This document shows, piece by piece, positions 49,654 through 57,100 of a DNA stretch of 64,000 bases (its first letter is position 1; each line of letters opens with the position of its first letter). The notes beneath the pieces are model-generated. The model did not search any database. It saw only the letters and a list, made by a program, of their open reading frames with translations, and had not been told where the DNA came from. The DNA is from Thioalkalivibrio paradoxus ARh 1 (GTDB lineage: Bacteria > Pseudomonadota > Gammaproteobacteria > Ectothiorhodospirales > Ectothiorhodospiraceae): the NCBI RefSeq assembly GCF_000227685.2, contig NZ_CP007029.1, positions 186,001 to 250,000 of the forward strand, given 5' to 3'. Both the position numbers and the translations under genes were made by a program.

Positions 49654-49878
49654 ATGAATCTGAAGGAAATCGAGCAAGAGGCCCTTCACCTGTCTGCGGA
49701 AGAACGAGCGGAGTTGGCGCAGAAACTGCTGCTGAGTCTTGACGTGCCAGGGGCGGAGGAAATTGAAGCAGACTGGTTGGTGGAGGCACATCGCCGCGCC
49801 ATAGAGATTGATGAGGGCACTGTGGAGCCGATTCCAGCCGATGAAGTGCGAAAGAGGGCGCAAGCCCTGCTGAGATGA
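49654..49878 (+). CDS. Putative addiction-module antitoxin (TIGR02574-like)
   Basis: A 74-residue helical protein (MNLKEIEQEALHLSAEERAE, LAQKLLLSLD, HRRAIEIDEGTVEPIPADEV). This is the small 'addiction module component' family that partners RelE/ParE-type toxins. AGGAG precedes the ATG. Its stop overlaps the start of a truncated toxin gene, so the module is half broken. Confidence 0.85.
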   Translation: MNLKEIEQEALHLSAEERAELAQKLLLSLDVPGAEEIEADWLVEAHRRAIEIDEGTVEPIPADEVRKRAQALLR

Positions 49879-49972
49879 CGTATTTCTTTCATCCGGCGGC
49901 AGAGGCGGAGCATCTGGAAACCGTTGCTTACTATGAATCCAAACGGGCTGGCTTGGGCGCGTCTGGACACAT
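49875..49972 (+). pseudogene. Truncated RelE/ParE-type toxin
   Basis: From ATG 49875 the first ~33 residues (MTYFFHPAAEAEHLETVAYY, ESKRAGLGAS) match the N-terminus of ParE-like toxins that follow TIGR02574 antitoxins. The gene is cut at about 49972 where a TGAGAC-type motif begins, and the rest of the toxin is missing. The frame runs on as unrelated sequence to 50141. Confidence 0.78.
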
Positions 49973-50129
49973 TAAGACCCCCACCTTATTGACCCTCGCG
50001 ACTGGATTTGCCGGCAAGATGCGGCTAACGTTGAAGCAAATAACCACGACAGGGAGCGCTAGCATGGCCCGAGACCGCCGCCACGACTGCTACAGCGCCC
50101 GAGCCCGGGGTGCATCCCCCGGCCTTCCT

Positions 50130-50245
50130 GGCCCGTCCTGAAAGCAATCCCATTTCTATGAACGTGGGTGCCAGCCTCGGGACGGTTTCGTCCAGCAGAC
50201 GTTTATCCGCCATGCTGTGCACGGCGGATAAACGCTAATATGTTA
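50130..50245 (+). repeat. About 120-bp repeat, copy 2, upstream of hicBA
   Basis: CGTCCTGAAAGCAATCCCAT ... CAGACGTTTATCCGCC ... GGCGGATAAACGCTAAT, ending in GTTATGTG. It is the homologue of 47089-47220. CGTTTATCCGCC and GGCGGATAAACG (about 50200-50235) can form a 12-bp stem. A GCATAACAAGGCGG sequence follows hicA at 50684, partly complementary to the GTTATG end. Confidence 0.65.
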
Positions 50246-50269
50246 TGTGCTCAATAGAGAGGAAGTGTA

Positions 50270-50473
50270 ATGAAGCTAAAAGTTGTAGTGCACGAGGCAG
50301 AAGAAGGCGGTTACTGGGCAGAAGTCCCTTCTATTCCTGGTTGTGCAACTCAGGGAGAGACCTTCGACGAACTGCTGAGCAATATTTACGAAGCAGTGGA
50401 GGGGTGTTTGTCCATAGATATTCAGGATATCCCGATTTCAGAAAAAGACAAGGTAATGGAGATTGCCGTTTGA
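50270..50473 (+). CDS. hicB: HicB-family antitoxin
   Basis: A 67-residue HicB with the partial RNase H-like fold (KLKVVVHEAEEGGYWAEVPS, IPGCATQGETFDELLSNIYE). The GAGAGGAAG site precedes the ATG. It appears shorter than many HicB proteins because no C-terminal DNA-binding domain is present. Its stop overlaps the hicA TTG start. The operon order is HicB then HicA, and the unit is AT-richer than its surroundings, suggesting horizontal gain. Confidence 0.88.
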   Translation: MKLKVVVHEAEEGGYWAEVPSIPGCATQGETFDELLSNIYEAVEGCLSIDIQDIPISEKDKVMEIAV

Positions 50474-50676
50474 AACCTGTCAGCGGCAAGAGTTTCTGTA
50501 AAGTCCTCGAAACGAAAGGCTGGAAATTGAGGCGCATCAATGGAAGTCATCATATCTACGGAAAAGCGGGTGAGAGCGCGCGCGTTTCAGTCCCAGTGCA
50601 TGGCAATGCACTGTTGAAAATCGGTCTGCAAAGGCACTTGATGAAGGTTGCTGAAATTGAAGAAAACGAATTATAA
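50470..50676 (+). CDS. hicA: HicA-family mRNA interferase toxin
   Basis: A 68-residue toxin with the double-stranded-RNA-binding-like fold of HicA: KSFCKVLETKGWKLRRINGS, then HHIYGK with the catalytic His, then HGNALLKIGLQRHLMKVAEI. The start is taken as TTG 50470, which overlaps the hicB stop and gives the family length. HicA cleaves mRNA and HicB blocks it. No frame defects are seen. Confidence 0.88.
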   Translation: MKPVSGKSFCKVLETKGWKLRRINGSHHIYGKAGESARVSVPVHGNALLKIGLQRHLMKVAEIEENEL

Positions 50677-50780
50677 TTCAGCGCATAACAAGGCGGCACA
50701 CTATGAGAGCCCCACTTTGTTGACGATCACCGCGGAGGGGTCATACAACAACAAAGAAGTAGACACCCAGTTTGTTGACC

Positions 50781-50865
50781 CCCGAGTTCCTGACCGAGCG
50801 TTGTGTTTCCCGCAATGTGGCCTACCTGCGGCGAATCCGGGCGGCGCGAGTGCTGTTCGATAGGC
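50781..50865 (+). pseudogene. RAYT transposase fragment C (3' end)
   Basis: The last ~28 codons of the RAYT gene (LTERCVSRNVAYLRGIRAAR in the intact copy) recur with several substitutions and a new stop. They begin right after a CACCCAGTTTGTTGACC motif at 50764-50780. A fourth trace of the element. Confidence 0.78.
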
Positions 50866-50900
50866 GGGGACTACCATAAGCCCCCACTTCGTTGGTCACG

Positions 50901-51284
50901 TCATTGCTCTTCGGCCCGGGCAAACGCCCGCAGCCATGGGTCGAGGTGGGCGATGTCGAATGTCCCCGACTCGAACATTTGCATCATCTCCGAGTAGATC
51001 TGCAGCGGGCCACGCTGCAAGCGCCAGCCGTTGATGCGAAAGAACACGTCTGCAGCGGCAAAGGCGATGCGCTTGTTGCCATCCACGAAGGGATGGTTGA
51101 TGGCCAGGCTCTCGATCAGCGCAGCCGCTTCAGCCACGATGTCTTCGTAGTAGCCAGTGTGTGGTCGAAACAGGGCAGCCTCCAGGGCGCCGGGGTCACG
51201 CACGCCGAGCGCGCCACCGTAGCGCCGAATCAACACCGTGTGCATGCCGAGCATGTCGGCCACTGTCGGGTAGTCGCGCGGCAC
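50901..51284 (-). CDS. Doc-type toxin (death on curing; Fic fold)
   Basis: This 127-residue Doc protein has the motif NHPFVDGNKRIAFAAADVFF near residues 63-82, matching the Doc HxFx(D/N)xNKR signature. Doc proteins phosphorylate EF-Tu. The segment TVLIRRYGGALGVRDPGALE is also typical. It follows its antitoxin with a 3-nt gap on the minus strand. Unlike the two long Fic proteins here it has no built-in inhibitory helix, so it depends on its partner. Confidence 0.9.
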   Translation of the reverse strand: MPRDYPTVADMLGMHTVLIRRYGGALGVRDPGALEAALFRPHTGYYEDIVAEAAALIESLAINHPFVDGNKRIAFAAADVFFRINGWRLQRGPLQIYSEMMQMFESGTFDIAHLDPWLRAFARAEEQ

Positions 51285-51287
51285 GGC

Positions 51288-51518
51288 CTACTTCGCCAAT
51301 TCACGGTAGAGGCTGTCGAACTCCTCGAGGCTGGAGGCAAACGAGGCCATCACGTGGCGGCGCGGGCGTTCCTTCTGCTGCCGGTCGATGTACTCGCGCA
51401 GGGCTTCATCGAGCACGGCCTGGAACTGGCGCCCCTGGCTTTCTGCGATCTGGCGCAGCGCAGCCAGCACCTCGGGTGCCGCTTGGGACGAGAACTTTTC
51501 TCGGACGGGAGTGGCCAT
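51288..51518 (-). CDS. Antitoxin partner of the Doc protein
   Basis: A 76-residue protein (MATPVREKFSSQAAPEVLAA, LRQIAESQGRQFQAVLDEAL, then REYIDRQQKERPRRH) with a ribbon-helix-helix-like N-terminus and a C-terminal helix (SLEEFDSLYRELAK) suited to bind the toxin. The start at 51518 has GGAG 6 nt before it; ATGs at 51530 and 51533 are alternatives. Position directly upstream of doc makes it the likely antidote and repressor. It is not obviously Phd. Confidence 0.78.
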   Translation of the reverse strand: MATPVREKFSSQAAPEVLAALRQIAESQGRQFQAVLDEALREYIDRQQKERPRRHVMASFASSLEEFDSLYRELAK

Positions 51519-51646
51519 GGCGATCTCCATCATGATGGGTCTTGACGTTTCATGATAAAGCAAGATACCGCCGTGCGACACCAAAGGGTGCGTGTTCGAA
51601 ACGGGTCAGGGTTTGTGCAGGTGGCGACGACGTCCGGTCGCGGGTC

Positions 51647-51720
51647 GGCGGATGACGGCCTTCGGCCTTTTCCGCCCTACGCGGGCCCTGGTAGGGCGGA
51701 AGAGCGCAGCGTCATCCGCC
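51647..51720. repeat. REP-like unit 4
   Basis: GGCGGATGACGGCCTTCGGC ... CCGCCCTAC, followed by GTAGGGCGGAAGAGCGCAGC ... GTCATCCGCC. Both arms are present in reversed order. It separates the Doc and VapBC modules. Confidence 0.88.
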
Positions 51721-51832
51721 ATTGCGGCGTTCGAACGGCCATTCGGCCGGGGGGCCGCCGACCGGCGCGCAGGTTGACGGCAATTGCTGTCGCGACTTAG
51801 TGTGTAGCTGTCTGCACGCGTGTAGGGAAAAC

Positions 51833-52087
51833 ATGGCGCTGAATATCCGAAATCCAGAAGCGGATCGGCTGGCAGCAGAGCTGGCCCAGGCCACGGGTGA
51901 AACCAAGACCGAGGCGGTGATTCAAGCGATGCGGGATCGCCTGAACCGTGTGCGCCGTGAGCGCGGGGGAACGCGGCTCGCGGATGAGCTGGACGAGATC
52001 GCGCGTGCCTGCGCGGCATTGCCGGTTCGCGATCGCCGCAGTGCGGAGGAGATCCTCGGTTACGACGAGCACGGTCTCCCGCGCTGA
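51833..52087 (+). CDS. VapB-family antitoxin
   Basis: An 84-residue Psk/VapB-type antitoxin: [37 protein letters not shown] (ribbon-helix-helix-like N-terminus), and a C-terminal tail ([15 protein letters not shown]) that contacts the PIN toxin. Its stop overlaps the vapC ATG. It should repress its own operon. Confidence 0.9.
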   Translation: MALNIRNPEADRLAAELAQATGETKTEAVIQAMRDRLNRVRRERGGTRLADELDEIARACAALPVRDRRSAEEILGYDEHGLPR

Positions 52088-52491
52088 TGGTCATCGATAC
52101 CTCGGCGCTGGTTGCCATTCTCCAGGACGAGCCGGAACGGCACGCTTTCAACGAAGCCATCGAGGCTGCGGAGTCGCGCTTGCTTTCGGTGGCCAACTGG
52201 GTCGAGACGTCCATCGTGATCGAGGTGCGCTACGGCACGGCGGGGCTGCATCTGTTCGACCGATTCCTGGATCGCGCAGCGATCGAGTGCGTGCCCGTGG
52301 ATCTTCGGCAGGCCAAGGAGGCGCGTCGTGCCTTCAGCCAGTACGGCAAGGGGCGACACCCCGCCGGCCTGAATTACGGTGACTGTTTCGCCTATGCGCT
52401 GGCGCGCACGAATGGCCAGCCGCTGCTGTTCAAGGGTGACGATTTCGCCCGCACGGACATCGCCCCAAGCATTGGCTCAGCCGCCCGGTAG
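52087..52491 (+). CDS. VapC-family PIN-domain ribonuclease toxin
   Basis: A 134-residue PIN protein: [17 protein letters not shown] carries the first catalytic Asp, VETSIVIEVRYG the second acidic site, and LNYGDCFAYALARTNGQPLL and FKGDDFARTDI the remaining acidic residues. VapC toxins cut tRNA or rRNA. All acidic residues are present, so the toxin should be active. It is translationally coupled to VapB. Confidence 0.93.
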   Translation: MVIDTSALVAILQDEPERHAFNEAIEAAESRLLSVANWVETSIVIEVRYGTAGLHLFDRFLDRAAIECVPVDLRQAKEARRAFSQYGKGRHPAGLNYGDCFAYALARTNGQPLLFKGDDFARTDIAPSIGSAAR

Positions 52492-52517
52492 CTACAGCGT
52501 AAGGCGGACGAGAGTTT

Positions 52518-52631
52518 GTAGGGCGGAAGAGCGAAGCGTTATCCGCCATTGCGGCGTTCGAACGGCCACCCGGCCGGGGACGCGCCCACCGCCGGTCGGC
52601 GGATGACGGCCTTCGGCCTTTTCCGCCCTAC
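52518..52631. repeat. REP-like unit 5
   Basis: GTAGGGCGGAAGAGCGAAGC ... ATCCGCC and GGCGGATGACGGCCTTCGGC ... CCGCCCTAC. It lies between vapC and the second fic gene. Confidence 0.9.
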
Positions 52632-52723
52632 GGAAGGAAGCTTTCGTTAGCGCCGATCTAGAGAAAGGATTTGCTCCTATCCGTTCGTTAGGGCATGCTC
52701 GGGAAAAGGAATTTTATCCGGCC

Positions 52724-53896
52724 ATGATCTCAGCACCAGAACGGTCCCGCCTCGGGCAACGGGTGACGATCTCGACCGCGGGTGAGCGGGTGGAGGCCTT
52801 TGTGCCGCCTGCATTGCCGCCGGATCCAGCCATTCGGATGGATCGCCTCTATCGACCGCTTGAAAACGCCAACCGCGCGCTCGGACGTCTCGACGGGGTC
52901 ACGTCCATCCTGCCGGACACGCCGCTGTTCCTCTACATGTATGTCCGCAAGGAAGCGATTCTGTCGTCCCAGATCGAGGGGACGCAATCGTCTCTTTCGG
53001 ATCTCCTGTTCTTCGAGAGCGAAGAGGCCCCCGGCGTTCCTCTGGACGATGTTCAGGAGGTCTCGAACTATGTCGCGGCAATGGACCATGGTCTTGCACG
53101 GATTCGAGACGGGTTTCCGGTATCGCTGCGGCTGATCCGGGAAATCCACGAGACGCTGCTTGCCCGGGGGCGCGGCAGCACGAAGCAGCCGGGCGAATTT
53201 CGCCGCTCGCAGAACTGGATCGGCGGTACGCGGCCGGGAAACGCGCTGTTCGTCCCGCCTCCACCCGACCGTGTGCTGGACCTGATGTCTGACCTCGAAG
53301 CCTTCATTCATGCCGACACGCCGGAGATTCCGGCTCTGGTCAAGGCTGGTCTGGTTCATGTGCAGTTCGAAACCATACACCCGTTTCTGGACGGGAACGG
53401 GCGCGTCGGCAGGCTCCTGATCACCTTGCTTCTTTGCGCGCAGGGTATCCTGCAGGAACCCGTTCTGTACCTCAGTCTCTACTTCAAGGCGCATCGCAGG
53501 CAGTACTACGATCTGCTCCAGCAGGTTCGGGAACGCGGCGCGTGGGAGGCCTGGATCGAGTTCTTCCTGGACGGCATCGCGGAGACCTCGCTGCAGGCGG
53601 CCGAGGCAGCGCGCGAGATTCTGGGTCTGTTCGAGGCCGACCGCGAGCGGATCGAGGGCCTCGGTCGTCCGGCCGCATCCGCGCTCCGTGTGCACCAACT
53701 CCTTCAGCAGAAGCCGCTCGTCGGAATCCCCGACGCCGCACAGAGGCTCGGCCTCTCCGCGCCGACCATCGCGAAGTCCATACAGCATCTTGCAGACCTC
53801 GGGATCGTCCGGGAAATCACGGGCAAGCAGCGCGGGCGGTTGTTCGTGTACGGCGGTTATCTGGATATCCTGAACCGCGGAACAGAGCCACTTTGA
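52724..53896 (+). CDS. Fic-domain protein with self-inhibitory motif
   Basis: A 390-residue Fic protein with inhibitory motif SSQIEGTQSSL near residues 82-92 (S/TxxxEG type), Fic motif HPFLDGNGRVGRL near 219-231 and a C-terminal winged helix (IPDAAQRLGLSAPTIAKSIQ, HLADLGIVREI). It is the common DUF4172-like AMPylator type. It stands alone upstream of the large helicase gene, separated from it by a pair of REP-like units. Confidence 0.92.
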   Translation: MISAPERSRLGQRVTISTAGERVEAFVPPALPPDPAIRMDRLYRPLENANRALGRLDGVTSILPDTPLFLYMYVRKEAILSSQIEGTQSSLSDLLFFESEEAPGVPLDDVQEVSNYVAAMDHGLARIRDGFPVSLRLIREIHETLLARGRGSTKQPGEFRRSQNWIGGTRPGNALFVPPPPDRVLDLMSDLEAFIHADTPEIPALVKAGLVHVQFETIHPFLDGNGRVGRLLITLLLCAQGILQEPVLYLSLYFKAHRRQYYDLLQQVRERGAWEAWIEFFLDGIAETSLQAAEAAREILGLFEADRERIEGLGRPAASALRVHQLLQQKPLVGIPDAAQRLGLSAPTIAKSIQHLADLGIVREITGKQRGRLFVYGGYLDILNRGTEPL

Positions 53897-53929
53897 ATGG
53901 CCATCGTGAGCCAAGAGGTAGGGCAAGAG

Positions 53930-54098
53930 GTAGGGCGGAAGAGGCCGAAGGCCGTCATCCGCCGTTTCGGAGTTTCGGGTTGGCCGGAGGTTTACGGCTT
54001 CGCCCGGCGGTGCATGGCGGATGACGCTGCGCTTTTCCGCCCTACGCGGTCTAGGCGGTCTTCGGTAGGGCGGAAGAGGCCGAAGGCCGTCATCCGCC
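53930..54098. repeat. REP-like units 6, a triple array
   Basis: GTAGGGCGGAAGAGGCCGAA ... GTCATCCGCC, then GGCGGATGACGCTGCGC ... CCGCCCTAC, then another GTAGGGCGGAAGAGGCCGAA ... GTCATCCGCC. It ends 29 nt before the large helicase start, so it covers its expected promoter region. Confidence 0.9.
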
Positions 54099-54126
54099 AT
54101 TTCCACGCGCGGCGGGATGTGGCGGC

Positions 54127-57100
54127 ATGATTCCCTCGATCGTCGCGAGCGAGTTGCAGGAGGCGATCCGGCGCTTTCTGTACGCAAGCTTCCCGATGAC
54201 GACGCCGGGGTTCCGCCGCGACGACGGCGGCACCATACTCGACGATCTCCTCGCCGAGCCGGAGGCGATCTTCAAGGGCCCGTACCTCGGGTTGGGATTG
54301 CCGTTCCGGCGCATGGAGCCCGGCGCGACGCTGCCGTTCGAGCGGATCGAGCTTTCGTTCACCCCGTACCGCCACCAGGTCAGGGCCTTCCAGCGCCTCT
54401 GCGGCCCGAACCCCCGTTCCACGCTGGTCGCAACCGGAACCGGGTCGGGCAAGACCGAGTGCTTCTCGCTGCCCATCCTCGACTATTGCGCCGGCCGCCC
54501 GGAGCCGGGCGTGAAGGCGGTCATCGTGTACCCGATGAACGCATTGGCGGCCGACCAGGCCCGGCGCTTTGCCCGCGACATCCACCGGGATCGGGAGAGC
54601 TTGCGCGGCCGGGTCAGCGTCGGTCTCTACGTGGGTGACAGCGGACCCTCGGTGCACAAGGTGATGAGCCGCGACAGCGTGATCACCTGCCGCGAGACCT
54701 TGCGCGAATACCCGCCGGACATCCTGCTCACCAACTACAAGATGCTGGATTTCCTGCTGCTGCGCCCGCGGGACCAGCGTCTGTGGCGCCATAACGAACC
54801 GGGCCGCTTGCGCTATCTCGTCGTCGACGAGCTGCACACCTTCGACGGTGCCCAGGGTACCGATCTCGCCTGTCTGGTCCGCCGCCTGCGCGATCGACTG
54901 CTGCCGGGCGAAGGGCTTGCCTGTGTCGGGACGTCGGCGACCCTGGGTGGCGAGTCGGCGGGCCAGGAACTGATCGACTACGCCTCCCAGGTGTTCGCGA
55001 GCCCGTTCGATGCCGATGCGGTGGTGATGGAGGATCGGGAAACCCCGGAGGAGTTCCTGGCAGGCGCCGAGCTGCGCTTCACGAACTGGCCCACCACCGG
55101 CACGTACGGTGGCGGCTATGGGGAGGTGCAGGAGGCGGCGGTCGACAACCTGCGCAAGCTGGCGATGCGCTGGTTTGGGGGTGACGCCCCGGCGCTGGAT
55201 GCACGAGACCCGGCGGTGGCGATGCAGGCCCGCTTTCAGCTCGCCGAGCGGCTGCGCGAGTGCCGCGCGTTCCGCGAGTTGCTGGAGCACGCACCGGGGT
55301 TGCTGGATGTGAATGCCGTGGTGGCCGACTGGGCGCAGCGGTTCCGGATCGAGCCGGAACAGGCGCGGCAGATGCTCGACAGCCTGCTGGCACTGGTTTC
55401 GTGGGCTCGCCGTCCGAACGATCCCCACGCGACGAGCACCGACGATCCGGGCCAGCCCTTCGTGACCCTGCGCCTGCAGCTCTGGCTGCGCGAGCTGAGC
55501 CGGTTGGTCGCGAACGTCGGATTCCGCCCGATGCTCCGTTTCGCCGATGACCTGACGGACATCGCATCGCCCCTGCACCTGCCGGTGGTGCATTGCCGCG
55601 AATGCCATGCGACGGGCTGGCTATCGGTGCGCAAGGCGGACGAAGGGCGGCTCGAGACCGACCTGCAAGCGATCTACCGGACCTATTTCGGCAATCACCC
55701 GGAGATGTGCCTGCTGTTCCCGCTGGAGGGGACACCGCCGGCCGAGCCGAAGGGCATCGAGGGTGCAATCTGCCCGCAGTGCGGGCAACTGCTTCCCAGG
55801 GCCGGCGCGACGCAGTGCCCGCACTGCAAGGGCGATGCCCCGCTCGTGCCGGTCTGGGAGCCGAACATGCGCCGCACGCAGGCGCGGGGCGACCTGAACG
55901 TGCAGCGCAGCCACCACGACTGCCCGTTCTGCGGCGCGCACGAGGGGCTGAGCTTGATCGGCTCACGCGCGGCGTCGTTGGCGAGCGTACTGATCGGGCG
56001 TTTGTTCGCCACCCCGTACAACGACCACCGCAAGCTGATCGCATTCTCCGACGCGGTACAGGACGCCGCGCACCGCGCAGGATTCTTCGGTGCGAGAACC
56101 TACAGCACCCTGATCCGAGGGGCGATCGCGCGTTTCGTGACGGCACAGGGGGAGGGCCTGCCGCTTTCGGTGGTCGCGAGCGAGATGCCGCGGTACTGGC
56201 GCAACCGCACCGGTAGTGAGGCGCGCTTCGTCGGCACCTTCATCGCACCGAACATGGAGTGGCTTCGGGACTACGAATATCTGAAGACCCAGGGTCAGCT
56301 CCCGCCGCACAGCGCCGTTCCCGGGTGGGTGGAACAGCGCCTGACCTGGGAGGTGTTGCAGGCGTTCGGCCTGCGTGCCCGGATCGGGCGCACGCTGGAA
56401 CGTTCCCGTGTCGCGGCCGTCGGGCCGGATCCGGGGGCGCTCCGGGAGTCCGCAGCGCGCCTGGCCCAGCGGCTTTCGGAGGAGATCGGCTCCTTGCGCG
56501 GGATCGGTGAGACGGCCGTGCTGCGCTACCTGCTGGGGTTTCTCTGGCGCATGCGGGTGGGCGGTGCCTTTTATCACCCGATGCTGGATGGCTACATCCA
56601 GGATCGCGGCAAGCCCTACGCGCTCTACCGCACGCCGCACATGCCGAACTACGGCGGCGCCGCCGCTCCGCCGGCGCTCGTCACGTTGAACCGGGTGGGG
56701 CGGTCGTTCACCGCACTCGCGGCCGATGGGCGCTCGGGCTATGCGGACTGGTTCGACAAGACGCTCGCGGTGGGCGATGCGGTGCTGGCCTCTGCCGAAT
56801 ACCGCCAGGTGATCCAGCGGGTGCTCGGACAGCTCACGCAGGATGGTTTCCTGATCGAACGGGAGGTGGGTGGTGACTCGGTCTGGGGTCTGGACCCGGA
56901 GCGCTGGATCTGCACGACGGCGGTGGCGGCGCTGACCTGCGAACGCTGCGGTCATCAGATCCAGGTGCCACGACAGGAGCTCAGCGACTGGACCGAGACG
57001 CCCTGCCTGCGCAGCCCTTGCGCGGGCATCTACCAGCCGTCCGCAGTCGCATTACCAGCCTCCGACGGCACGAACGGGGCGCTGCACCGGTTGGTCGCCG

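Noticed and set aside
49875-50141. An 88-residue intact toxin
   Set aside because: Only the first ~33 residues are toxin-like. The rest is the insertion motif and unrelated DNA read through.
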